Source: Aspergillus flavus
Lineage: Eukaryota; Ascomycota; Eurotiomycetes; Eurotiales; Aspergillaceae
Direction: 5' to 3'
DNA: 64,000 bases
Assembly: GCF_009017415.1 (NCBI RefSeq)
Contig: NC_092405.1
Coordinates: 4,746,202-4,810,201, forward strand
A model generated the notes under the pieces. That model did no database searches. It was given only the letters and a program-made list of their open reading frames with translations, and was not told the DNA's origin. Position numbers and translations under genes: made by a program. Below, piece after piece: positions 53,688 through 64,000 of this stretch; position 1 is the stretch's first letter; each line of letters begins with the position of its first letter.

Positions 53688-54658
53688 GCCAGTTTCTTCT
53701 CTATGGACTTTCGAACGCTTCTCTGCCATGTCTCTTTAACAATTTTCCAATACCGTTCTTTCTCAAATTTAACGTGATTTACGTGTGGGCTTCCCACAAA
53801 CTTTTCCATCGTCACATACTCCGACGCATCGTCGAACCCACGCGCTGACATATTCTCAATTGCAACATTTGCATGCTGGATAACTTGGTCCACGGGGATC
53901 ATATCATCATCAGGACCGTATATATACGTTCTCGGAATCGGGGATATAGGAGTTTGGTCTTCGGTGGAAGCACCCCGCGTGAGAAACACATTGTCTGTAC
54001 TGTTTAGCTGGGTGTATAGTTTCGTGGCTGCATGAGTCACAAGTCCTGTGTTCTCGATAGCGAGAGTGAATCCGACGAGAGCGTATACCACTGCCCTCGC
54101 AATGATCGTGATAACTATGTTCCTGGAGGGCACGCCTAGCGCAAGTGCATTGGCCATTGGCTCGAAGATGGGCATGCTTGGGCAGGAATCGAGGATAATC
54201 GATGTGACTGGCAGCGCGAATGGAGGGTCGTTGAGTGCACAGGCTTCGGCGAGTTGGACTGCAGAGTGAGAGCCAGTGTTGGAAAATAAATGGAGGAGGA
54301 CTTTTAGGTCCGGTTTTGTGTCGATGCACTCCCGGAGGACTGTGGCGGCAGGCTGGAACCATTGCATCTGGGAATAGTCCGACTTCCACATAATGTTTGC
54401 GACACAGTTCTGGATGAGAAGAATCTTGGCGGTGGGGAAGAGCGACTGGTGTCCGGAAATGTATTTTGCAATGTGCTTTGCATGGGCGAATCCCCAAGCG
54501 CAGATGATAATCACGTCGGGACTTGAATGTGCTGGTCTGGAATGTGACAAGCTAGAATTCTCAACCAGAGCTCCTTGAATGGGAAGCGATTGTAGAAATA
54601 TGCCCTGACTCAGCTGCATGAAGCCAATTTCACGGAGGATCATCGATTCTGTCGGCAT
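53636..54658 (-). CDS. DUF829 (TMEM53/PaxU-like) alpha/beta-hydrolase-fold protein
   Basis: A single exon encodes 340 aa, the usual size. The first core strand is PDVIIICAWGFAHAKHIAKYI, followed by KILLIQNC. The nucleophile region is VLLHLFSNTGSHSAV, then ILDSCPSMP. The acidic region is RTYIYGPDDDMIPVD, and the C-terminal His lies in SPHVNHVKFEKERYWKIV. This is the DUF829 pattern, which includes PaxU from the paxilline (indole-diterpene) cluster and animal TMEM53. The biochemical activity is undefined. A hydrophobic helix (NIVITIIARAVVYALVGFTL) may bind membrane. The 3' end lies in an inverted duplication; the stop codon and reading frame are nonetheless intact. Confidence 0.88.
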   Translation of the reverse strand: MPTESMILREIGFMQLSQGIFLQSLPIQGALVENSSLSHSRPAHSSPDVIIICAWGFAHAKHIAKYISGHQSLFPTAKILLIQNCVANIMWKSDYSQMQWFQPAATVLRECIDTKPDLKVLLHLFSNTGSHSAVQLAEACALNDPPFALPVTSIILDSCPSMPIFEPMANALALGVPSRNIVITIIARAVVYALVGFTLAIENTGLVTHAATKLYTQLNSTDNVFLTRGASTEDQTPISPIPRTYIYGPDDDMIPVDQVIQHANVAIENMSARGFDDASEYVTMEKFVGSPHVNHVKFEKERYWKIVKETWQRSVRKSIEKKLAVTIEDVQICSEEQLAG

Positions 54659-56601
54659 CTTGACTCATATAGTTTCGTTGTTGGGTGTTGATAGGCGACC
54701 AACAGTGACGAAGGTGACCCGAGGGCTAGGAAGATAGCCGGACTTCAAATAATCAGAGACTATTGAAAATATATATTTTATCGACACATCAATACATGCG
54801 GTTGCAATGATCAGTAATCCAACAATAACATCAAGTTAAGGTTCATACCTCGGTTTGATTAGTTAAGACAGCCGGGCGTAAGCCGTGATCCCGATTGGTT
54901 TGCCTCAAATGCATTAAATATCCACAAGCGATAATGATGAGTGTTTAAGCATAAACCTAGGCATCTAGTACGTTAGTTACCTAGTTAGTTAATTAATGTA
55001 TTTCCCAGCCTTCCCGAACACCCGATCGTCCCGAACACCCCTAAACACCATAATAAATGCGGTATCTCAGATTATGATGGTTCCACACATAAGGTTTAAA
55101 TAAACTAATAAGGGATTCAAGTAATACTGAATTATGCAGGTTACTTAGCGGGATGGATCTCAACAGAGAGTCTGTGCGTATTATTTAGTCCATTTCACAC
55201 AGCATTACTAACTACCGAACATTTTCATTGATTCCTCAAGCTTTCCACGCGGTTCAACGTAGCCTAACCAAAAGTCAGCGCCTTGGACACAGGGACAGCT
55301 CATATGTTCAGCAGTTGTCCTCTAAGAACCGCGGAAGACTCTAGGGGCAGTATCAATCCCACGTTTCTGAACTCGATGGGACTGTTAATGGAGGATTATA
55401 TCTGTATATGAAACTGCTGTAGAAGTTTTTCATCCATTCGTAAAGGATTTCTGATCCTGACGGCATTTTCGTCGATCCTGGGAGGACCCGTGGCGACCTC
55501 CAGGAACTATACCTAGAGACTCAGGAGGAATACAGCTCCCAGGAGGGTTGTTCATGTTTCTAGAGCCAGATTTTACATTCCTAGGAAGCAGAAAAACCCA
55601 TTCTAGGACAGAAAGCTAAACAGCTAGACGGCTAAACTTTCACACTAAAATCCCGGTTTGAAATTAGACGAGCAGGAAAAGGGTACAGAGAAGCCATCAA
55701 AGAAAATTGCCCTAGTATGATGTGACATGATTGTTGCAGGCGCTTTGAATCGCCTGCGTGTAAGATGATAGTGAAAACGGACATGGATGGCGTAGTGGCT
55801 AGTTGGTGACAAAGGTGGGTCGAGCAGCGGGCCAGACTAGCCACTCAGCAACCATAGTCGCCACCCTAGGCTTCAATTCACAAACCGCTTCAGTCCATGA
55901 ACAGCTTCAATAAATCAATCTACAGAGGATCAATTAGCGTCATCGATGAAATACTTACGGTCAGCGCACAGTAGCCGACTCCGAGAAAGAAGCTCAACAG
56001 ATTTCTCCGATCTCGGCTGCCGGAAAGAGGTGTTGGAGCAGATTTTGGTGTCATCTGCGGTCTACTCATTCTTATAGTTTTTAAGGGTACAAGCGGAGTT
56101 CGCAGAACCGGCGCGACTCGGGGCCCACGCCCCCAGGGGTCCCCGAGAAGTTTCCGCTTCGAGGGATACCGGAATTCAGCGCAAAGCTCTTTCTCGTAGC
56201 ACAGAAGCACGCTGCTCAGAATCTGCCTGGGCCCAAGCCGCCAAACAATCATTTGGCAGTTAATGTCCTACAAGAACTAACATAGTCTGGTATTTCAAAG
56301 CACTACGTTCTGAATAACAAGCAATCCAAATCTACGCAAAGCGTTCGGCATACGAACGGCGATATGACAGATCGGACTGTCGGAGTCAGGTCGGAGTTCC
56401 GAGCCTGGATTCGATTTGGTAGCGCAGGATGACGTGGCTCTATGGCTATCGGAGTTCAGATGGAACACCATTCCAATTTTATTTAAATAAACAGGTCCCA
56501 GGTTGCCTGCACATGTATCTTGATATTGGCTCTCGAGGCTTGGATATCGAGTTTGTCAGCTTTGTATCATCCGCAACCTTCTGGTCCATAACCACACCAA
56601 A
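54659..56601. other. Intergenic, no well-supported gene
   Basis: About 1.9 kb. A minus-strand frame (56252–55920, 110 codons) has one possible membrane segment (LLSFFLGVGYCALTV) but no family match and could be part of an unrecognised gene. A small repeat of CCCGAACACCC occurs near 55015–55038. Nothing else is supported. Confidence 0.4.
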
Positions 56602-57987
56602 ATGAGCTTTACAGAGGCCCTCAAAGCTGCAACGGCACCGGGGCCAGATCAAAGGATCCCAGGTGTGGTGGTGATGGCAGCGGATGCGTCAGGTATTGAT
56701 CGTGCTTTTCTGGGACTGGCTGGATGACAGTTTTGACTTGTTCCAGGCAAGATTATATTCTCCGAGGCTGAAGGGCAGACGTCAATCGATACGGACGTAG
56801 CGAAACCCATGACGACTGATACGACGTTCTGGATTGCATCGTGCACGAAACTCATTACAACGGTGGCAGCCCTACAATGTGTTGAAAAAGGCATACTTCA
56901 ACTGGACGACCCAGTCTACAAGGTCCTCCCGGAGTGGAAAACGCCAGAAATTCTAACGGGCTTCGATGATTTGAGCGAGCCGCAGTTAAAGCTGGCAACA
57001 AAGAAGATCACGCTACGCCAATTGCTGACACATTCCAGTGGAATGGGCTACGACTTCTTATCACCGGACCTAGCGAGTTGGCGACGGTGGAAAGGGCAGA
57101 GTCTTGGTGCATCCGAGGAGCCCATTGTCAGTTTAGTGCTCTATTTGATATGTCATGCCTGGAAACACTCTGATCGGTAGATGCAGATCAATCGACTGGC
57201 TCTTCCACTTTTGTATGAGCCAGGAGATGGCTGGATGTACAGCGTTGCAATTGATTGGGTTGGGGTAATGGTGGAGCGAGTCAATGGAGGTGTTCGACTA
57301 GGTGAATATATGAAGCAACACATATTCGATCCTTTGGGCATGACCTTGACCGGCTTTCGCCTTGCCGAGAATGAGCACATTCGCGACCGTCTTTGTGAAA
57401 CGGCACAACGTACACCAGCTGGTAAATTGTCCATGACAAATCCATACAATGCCCTCAGCCCTGCAGATGACCTGGGTGGAGGAGGTTTGTACAGCTCCGT
57501 TGCCGACTATATGAAAGTGTTGATATCACTATTGAAGAATGATGGGCTTTTGCTCCGACCAGACATGGTAACGATCATGTTTGAGCCTCAGCTTCCTGAC
57601 CCAAGGCCTCTCTTGGCTAAGACACAGGACTCGAAAAGTGGTGCAATGCTCCGCAGTGGCATAGATTGTGATGCGTGGAATTTTGGTCTTGGTGGTATCT
57701 TGACAACCGCGGATGTGGAAGGGATCTGCAGAAAAGGCACAATGTCCTGGGGTGGGCTTCCTAACTTGGTATTGACCTCCTGTCTCCTCCGTGCGCGGTG
57801 CTTTATGTTTTACATTTCTTGAAGACATGCTAATGTTCATTCCTCGCGGTTTTAGTACTGGTGGATTGACCCTGTGGCCGGTAACTGCGGAATGTATGCC
57901 TCGCAGATACTGCCACCCGGAGACCAGATCTCGATGGAACTCGCACTAGATTTCCGACGGGAAATATATGCTCGAATTCAAGCGTGA
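56602..57987 (+). CDS. Beta-lactamase-fold esterase/acyltransferase (LovD-like)
   Basis: Four exons (56602–56692, 56747–57126, 57181–57768, 57856–57987) with introns of 54, 54 and 87 nt encode 396 aa. The class C beta-lactamase/penicillin-binding fold motifs are present: SxxK as SCTK (Ser62, Lys65), the paired Tyr in GWMYSVAIDW (Tyr177) and the LLTHSSGM segment. Near the end GGLPNLYWWIDPVAG replaces the KTG/HxG box. Length and motifs match the fungal family that includes the lovastatin acyltransferase LovD and various esterases. It would hydrolyse or transfer acyl groups via an acyl-Ser intermediate in the cytosol; the substrate is unknown. The start ATG is the only one before the conserved region. 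Confidence 0.9.
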
Positions 57988-58883
57988 AGCATTGGCTGGG
58001 TACCCTACACGGAGTCTTTACAAGTTATGTCGCGTAATATTTAATAAAGAAGAGTCGAATAAGAAGGGCAACTCAGCGACTTGAGGTCGGAGTCCTTTGT
58101 TCTACCCTCACAACACCAATTTTCTAGCCCTTTCTTTGCACAGGCAGTGGAACCATACGTAGTATCAGACCCCTTAATTCTTAATGCAAAAGACTATGGA
58201 ACTCCTCTATAACCCCGATAAGTTCACTCTAGTCTGTGTGTTGGCATGTCAAGACTCGGAAGACTCCACGAAGCACTTAAATAGAATATCAAGTCTCATC
58301 TCGCAGAATTCGATCTCAGAGAACTGTATCTAGTACTCCAGTTAAGTTGGGATTTGCTCGATAAGGATACAACCACTGGCCTCATTGGACTGATCAGCCA
58401 CCCCCTTCGATCGCCATTCTTGGTGGCGATATGCACGCTTGGACAGCCCTGAATCCATTTGGACAGGGTTCCTGTTCGATTTGCTGTATTTGTTTGGCTC
58501 GACTGGCATGCAGCCGACCTCACACACTGCAGCCCCAGCCGGCTCCTTTGTAGAAACTGCATGCCGTAGATTACGTACAACAGGTCACTCAGATCGTTTT
58601 TGAACAGCAAATGTCAATTGAGGTGGTCCAAGCATGATCGAAACTGTTCAGGTTGACGCTGTGTCTCCGCAGAAGGAATTCGACGGCGGTCTCGTGGCAG
58701 AATTGGATCGCATACCATAAGTGCGTACGCCGTCCAGATCTAGGGAATTGACGTCATTTTGAGTTGATTGGAGCAAAAAACCGATAACGAACCCAGGGAA
58801 GAAGATGTATAATAAACGTGCAACACGTCATCAAGCGTCAACATCTTGAAAAAGGAGGCAATCCTAATCCCGACGGTCGCGGC
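57988..58883. other. Intergenic, no supported gene
   Basis: About 900 bases between the esterase 3' end and the regulator 3' end (convergent). A minus-strand frame at 58610–58296 has no motif. Confidence 0.5.
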
Positions 58884-59857
58884 TCAGACTGAGGTGATTC
58901 CTGTGGGATTCGGATTGAGGAACTGGTTAAAGTCACCGTAATCACTCGACTGCACACAGTCCACGGGTATGGGCCGGTAGATGGGCGACGGGATGGGATC
59001 GTCAAAGTTGAGATTCGCGTAGTCGGCCGTCGTCATCAAGTCCATCTCATTGAAAGCGTGGAACCCATTGCTCCCCGGCCATTGCTGTGGCCCGCCTTGC
59101 AGCGCTAACGGGTTGACGACGCTGTGCATGGACAGCGCATGTTGCTTGGTTGGCGCCGGGCGGGTCGAAGGGCTGTAGGTCGACGGCGTCGGGGCCATAG
59201 TCTGGTGGGAGGAGGGGCTGGCGTCGGAAGGAAAGCGCGAACTCGCAACGGGGGAGTGGGCGCTGTCGGAGCTGCCATCGGAGAACTCCCGGAGTTGCAA
59301 GTCGTGGCGCCATAGCTCCTGCGCTATGACCTCCTGGTTCTCCTCGAAACGCTCGTCCTTGGTGTTGTCGAGGGCGCCGAGCCGCGTGAGCAAGTCGTGG
59401 GTAAGCGGGTGGCCATTTCGTTCGGGCTTCAAGCTGTCGCCGGGCCAGCCCTCGGCTTCGATCGTGCGGCGGTAGAGTTCCTTGAGGCCGTGAACAAGCC
59501 AGGCTTGTTGCTGTTCGAGCATCTCAACGTAACTGCAGAAGACAAGCGATGGTAAGCTTTGTACCGTTTCTCCTCAATTGTGTGCGCCATGCTCACCCCT
59601 TGGGGTACACTTTATCATGGGCCTTCTTCCGCTCCCCGAAGACGCAGATGGCATTATCCGCTCGACAGCGCGAACATGGGTTGGCTCCGTCACACTTGTC
59701 CGGTCAGTTTGGCTGTTGTAGCCATTTCGCCCTCTGTTCTGCTGGCACATACCTTGGATTTCTTTAGGCGACAACGATCGCAAGCCTTACATACGCGCTT
59801 ACGCACGTTATCGGAATGCGAGTGGTCGGCCATTGGTGTTGATTGACGAGCTGCCAT
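58884..59857 (-). CDS. Zn2Cys6 transcription factor (283 aa)
   Basis: Three exons (59857–59753, 59694–59597, 59532–58884) with introns of 58 and 64 nt. The first intron splits the zinc cluster: KACDRCRLKKSK joins CDGANPCSRCRADNAIC (spacing C-x2-C-x6-C-x5-C-x2-C-x6-C). A short linker (GERKKAHDKVYPKG) and a dimerisation helix (YVEMLEQQQAWLVHGLKELYRR) follow. The rest is polar and Ser/Pro-rich with an acidic C-terminus, compatible with an activation domain; the large fungal-TF domain is absent. It is a nuclear regulator, and its short form resembles pathway-type activators. It lies next to the esterase gene and divergent from a stranded second zinc-cluster piece. Confidence 0.92.
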
Positions 59858-60240
59858 TGTGGTTGTATATAAAGAAAATGAAAATGAAAATGAAAAAGCG
59901 AGCGAGGAAGCAAAGGAGGAGGTAGAATTAAGAATGATAAGGTAGGTGTAGTGGTTATCGCAATGTGGAAGAGGGCTTGGATTTTCTTCGGATCAGAGCA
60001 GCCTGATGTATACTTCCAGATCTGGCCAGCAGGACAGCGAATGATCGACGTCAATCAGTCAAATGATCTAATGCCGATGTCGCTTGAGGTAGTTCGGAAT
60101 TCCGAGCTCGGCCTCCGAGTTCCATGTGGCAATGTCGGGCACGCGGGGTACCACCTACTGTACCAACCTCAACTATCTGTTACATCATCCCAAGATCTCC
60201 GTTAAAATCAATGTCATCGCAAATTTGAAGTCAGTGATGA
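59858..60240. promoter_or_regulatory. Promoter of the 283-aa regulator
   Basis: About 380 bases upstream of the regulator. It includes AAAATG repeats (59877–59895) in the probable 5' UTR, and two CGG/CCG-type motifs. No gene is supported. Confidence 0.4.
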
Positions 60241-60513
60241 AGAACAGAAGGCAGCCTCAGCCCGCGCAAAAAAGCTTGCCAGGGTTGTACGACCGCCAAG
60301 GTTCGGTGCGACCTTGAGAAGCCGAGCTGCTCGCGGTGCCGAGCACGCGGTAAACAGTGTCGGTGTTCTTGGGGCTCGGATGGTCAGGATCTAGGTGGCC
60401 CCGCGACCTTGGCTGACAGCGTGTCCCTTGATGAGAGCCTTAACTTTCAGCCACTTACGGGGGAATCCACTGCCTTTACCACTGCAGGGTTCCTAAGCCC
60501 CATCTCTCTATAG
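60241..60513 (+). pseudogene. Stranded Zn2Cys6 DNA-binding domain
   Basis: An open 90-codon stretch encodes a complete zinc cluster: KKACQGCTTAKVRCDLEKP followed by SCSRCRARGKQC (C-x2-C-x6-C-x6-C-x2-C-x6-C). A Thr/Ser-rich tail ends at TAG 60511. An in-frame TGA at 60238 lies directly upstream and no ATG follows it, so either an upstream exon is missing or the start has been lost. The AT-rich subtelomere begins within about 30 bases of the stop. It is probably the 5' end of a regulator gene cut off by subtelomeric rearrangement. Confidence 0.65.
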
Positions 60514-60540
60514 GGTGAATTCATAATACAAAGACCAATC

Positions 60541-63500
60541 ACTATAACCCCTAATTCCTATATTCTCTACTATATTTAAAAGAGTATCTCTCTATAAGCT
60601 AAGCGGTAATTCTTATATATTTTTAAGATTTTTTATTAGATTTCTATTAAAATTTAAAATTATTAATATTAAATAAATAAAAATAATATAAAAATTAAAT
60701 TAAATTAATAGATATATTAAGCTAATTTAATTTAATTTTTATACTATAATTATTTAATATATTAATTATTATCTTTTTATTTATAATTTTTTAAAAATTA
60801 AATTATTAATTATTAAATTATATAGTATTTTTAATAATAGTCTCTATAATATTATAGATATAGAGAAATTTATAATTTTAATTCTAATATTTTATTAAAG
60901 CGTTATTATCTATTTTAATATTCTATTAATATAATATATCTATTTTATTAACTATTTTTATATAAATATCTTCTTTTCTGTATAATATTTAATTAAAATT
61001 TAAATTAAATATTATTTTGTAATAGCGGGTTGCCTCAGACAACTAGACTCTGTGCAGACAAGCCACCAACGGGCCGCTGGCTTATATAATATATAAATAT
61101 ATTTATATTAGAATTATATAGAGAATTCTAATTTTTAAATAATTTATTCTATTATATTAGATAGAAAAATTATTATATAATTTTAAATAATCTTAAGTTT
61201 TCTAGTACTATATTTTTAAAATCTATTAACTAATTATATTTTATAAATCTATTATTTATAAATAATAATACACTAATAGAGCGCTTATAGTTTAAATTAT
61301 TTTAATCTAATAATTTTAAAATAGTTAATATATAAAGCTTAAGTATTTTACTATTAATAAATTCTTTAAAAATTAATAGTATAGCTATTTAATTATCTAT
61401 AATTTAAAAAATCTTCTAGAAAAAGTTTCTAGTAGACTAAAATACTTAATTCTCTAATATTCTAATAGAATTAATTATTAAAAAGAATAAAAATAAAATT
61501 TTTAAAAAAGAATTAATATTAACGTACTAGAGTAAAAAACTAATATTATTATTTAATATAATTATATAGATAGCTAAAATATTAAAAATAATTATATAAA
61601 TTAGTATCGCGAATAGTAGATTTAATAGTCTTAAATTAACTATATCTATCTCTTTTAAAAATAAAACTATATATAAAGTATAGAATTATATTATAGATAT
61701 AAAAAACGATTTTACTATAAGTATATTAACTTAATAAAATAATAAGAATAAAGTCCTATATACTACTATAAGCGCTCTGCCAGCATATCACTATCTATCA
61801 GTAGTAGGCCTGTGGAGCGCGGTTAGCTAACGGACTTTAGGATTATAGTACTAGAAGACTTAAGATTATTTAGAATTATATAGTAATTTTTCTATCTAGT
61901 ATTATAGAATAAATTACTTAAAAATTAGAATTTTCTATATAATTCTAATATAAATATATTTATATATTATATAAATTAATAGTCTATTAGTAATTTACTT
62001 ACACAGAGTCTAGTTATTTAAAATAATCTATTATTATAATTATTTTTTTTCTAAAAAAATAAATTATTTTAATTTATATTTAAATTTTAAAATATTTAAT
62101 ACTTTACTTTAATAAACTATATAATATAAAAATATATTTTATTTAAAATATTTAATAATAGAATTATAGAGATTTAATATATTATTTTATAATAATTTTA
62201 AATAGTTAAAATACTAATAAAATACTTTTAAAATAATATTATAGAATTTTTTATTTCTATAAATTATAATATTTTTTATAGCTATATCTATTTTTTTAGA
62301 TTATTTTAAAAATATAGATAATATAATAAATTTAGTTTTTTTTTATAAAAATATTACTATAATTATATATTAATAATATCTTTATTATTTTAAAAATAAT
62401 TAAATATAATATTATTTATAAAATTATTAAAATCTTTTAAAAAATAAAATAAATCTAGTTAGTTCTATAGAATTTTATAAATATTTTTATTTTTTAAAAA
62501 ATTATTAATATATTTTTATAAAAAAATAAAATTAATATATTTATTAATTTTTTATATTTTTATTTTTATTCTTTTCTTTATTTTCTACTCTATTAAATTT
62601 TTTTTTTTAAAAATAAATATTTTTTAATTTAATAAAGATATATTCTAGTTAATTTAAATAATTTAGAATATATTACTCTAGTCCAGAAGGGGTGGAAAAA
62701 GATAGTATATTTGGTTTGCAGTGCGGCCTATTTAATAGATAGGCTGGTTTAGGGTTAATATATATTTATTTTAAATTTTCTATATAGATTTATAATCTAT
62801 TGCTAGATCTAATTAGATTTAGATTTAATAAGATTACTTAAATATATCTTTTATATTAATTATTTATTTTATAAAGTATTAATTACTTAAAAAAATATAT
62901 TATAGTTAATATAAATTTTATTATAAAATTTAGTTAGATTAACTATTATTAATAGAATTTCTAATCTATATTTATTATTTTAATTATATATTTAAAATAT
63001 ATAGTATTTATTTATTATTATAGTAGTATTTAGAAATAATTTCTATATACTATAAAATTAATAGAATTTTATTATAATTATCTAATTATATTATTATTAA
63101 ATTATTTTTAAAACTATAGACTATTCTATTTTTTAAAGATTTAATAAACTATCTATTATTATTTATAAAGTATATTAATATAAAGTATAATTTAATAAGA
63201 TTATCTATTATTTAATTAACTAGATTTATTAAAAATCTTATATAAAAATAATTTAAATTTAAAAAATAATCTAATAATAAAAGAATATTATTTTATAAAT
63301 AAATAAAATTATAATTTTTTATAAAATTAACTAGATATTAGCTAAATTATTTATTTATTTTAATAAATTATTATATCGCTATAACTATTCTTAATATTAA
63401 TATATTAATTAAAATATTAAAAATATATAGTAGTACTAGCACTAGATTTATTATTAATTTTAAAATTTTTATTAAAAATAGATAATCTATAAATAATAGA

Positions 63501-63855
63501 TTTAAAAAGAGACTAAACTATAGTAATTATATATATTAATTAATTATTAATAGATTTTTTTAATCTATAAAAAGTTCTATTATATTTATATTTATAGAGA
63601 CGAGATAAAGCTATATATTTCTATTTAAATTAAATAAATAGATATAGCTATTATTACTATATAGTAGACTATTAAAAAAATTTAAATATATATTTAATTA
63701 AATTATAAAAAAAATATATATAATATTAATCTATAGCTATAGATAATTTAATAAATATAATATTTATAAAATTTTATTATATTAAATAATTTTAATATAT
63801 TATAAATATTAGTTAAAATATTATTATTTAATAGTATTAATTTTATAGAATAATA
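60541..63855. repeat. AT-rich, RIP-like subtelomeric block
   Basis: More than 3 kb composed almost only of A and T, with isolated GC-richer islands at about 61021–61080, 61760–61840 and 62675–62755. No frame longer than a few dozen codons persists. The pattern fits repeat-induced point mutation of repeated DNA. Any former genes (for example telomere-linked helicase) are not readable. Confidence 0.8.
61020..62033. mobile_element. ~1-kb element with long terminal inverted repeats, mosaically RIP-mutated
   Basis: The arms 61020–about 61300 and about 61755–62033 are inverted copies. The outer left end (GTTGCCTCAGACAACTAGAC) pairs with a right end in which almost every C reads T and every G reads A. 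Further in, AGCGCTTATAG near 61275 pairs with CTATAAGCGCT near 61766, and there the right arm keeps the G and C bases while the left is mutated. The interior has no coding capacity. Target duplications were not identified. Confidence 0.7.
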
Positions 63856-64000
63856 TTAGGGTCAACATTAGGGTCAACATTAGGGTCAACATTAGGGTCA
63901 ACATTAGGGTCAACATTAGGGTCAACATTAGGGTCAACATTAGGGTCAACATTAGGGTCAACATTAGGGTCAACATTAGGGTCAACATTAGGTCAACATT
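63856..64000 (+). repeat. Telomere, (TTAGGGTCAACA)n
   Basis: Eleven perfect tandem copies of the dodecamer run from 63856 to 63987. One copy lacking a G (TTAGGTCAACA) and the first two bases of another follow. The G-rich strand runs 5' to 3' toward the right edge, so this is a right-hand chromosome end. This 12-mer is the known telomere repeat of Aspergillus oryzae, unlike the TTAGGG of most fungi. Confidence 0.97.

Noticed and set aside
55920..56252. 110-codon minus-strand frame with a hydrophobic segment
   Set aside because: Family not recognised, the segment is short and no flanking exons fit; support too weak for a gene call.

Overview
This is a fungal (Ascomycota) chromosome end. Genes carry many short GT–AG introns (about 45–115 nt). 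The protein families are typical of filamentous fungi: Zn2Cys6 regulators, a P450, a DUF3712 protein, a questin oxidase-like enzyme, NACHT–ankyrin and DUF829 proteins. The right edge ends in eleven perfect copies of the 12-mer TTAGGGTCAACA. That dodecanucleotide is the telomere repeat known from Aspergillus oryzae, so the window is most likely the right-arm end of a chromosome from Aspergillus section Flavi or a close relative. The species assignment is inference; the telomere is seen directly.

Layout. (1) 1–12 kb: the 5' part of an amino-acid permease gene, a single-exon 7-TM protein, a four-exon DUF3712 membrane protein and a complete four-exon cytochrome P450, separated by wide intergenic stretches. 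(2) 13–39 kb: a dense block of enzymes and regulators. In order these are a frameshifted unknown gene, an amidase with an intact K–S–S triad, a Zn2Cys6 regulator, an MFS transporter with two compensating homopolymer frameshifts, a UstS-like glutathione S-transferase, two divergent SRPBCC (polyketide-cyclase-like) paralogues sharing a repeat-bearing promoter, an SDR, a regulator fragment, a questin-oxidase-like protein, a second SDR, a C2H2 plus fungal-TF-domain regulator, a small TIR element, an NmrA-type reductase and an atypical SDR. No polyketide synthase, NRPS or terpene synthase is visible. The set resembles the tailoring, transport and regulation part of an anthraquinone-type pathway (geodin, monodictyphenone), but that link is inference. 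(3) 39–47 kb: one very large fungal NLR-like gene of about 2570 aa: DUF7708-like N-terminus, NACHT NTPase, long ankyrin array.

(4) 50–54 kb: an AT-rich island with a 1855-bp Tc1/mariner-type element (TA target duplication, TIRs with an internal direct repeat) and a truncated relative that abuts the broken 5' end of an alpha/beta-hydrolase gene. An inverted duplication of the 3' end of a DUF829 gene follows. (5) 54–60.5 kb: the DUF829 gene, a beta-lactamase-fold esterase/acyltransferase, a complete Zn2Cys6 regulator, and a stranded Zn2Cys6 DNA-binding domain at the last gene-bearing point. (6) 60.5–63.86 kb: extremely AT-rich subtelomere with a RIP-like transition signature, including a ~1-kb long-TIR element whose arms are mutated in a mosaic way. 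(7) 63.86–64 kb: the telomere.

Gene models were built by hand from reading frame, splice consensus and phase. All multi-exon models given as complete close with exact phase, but none has been tested against transcripts or database searches.
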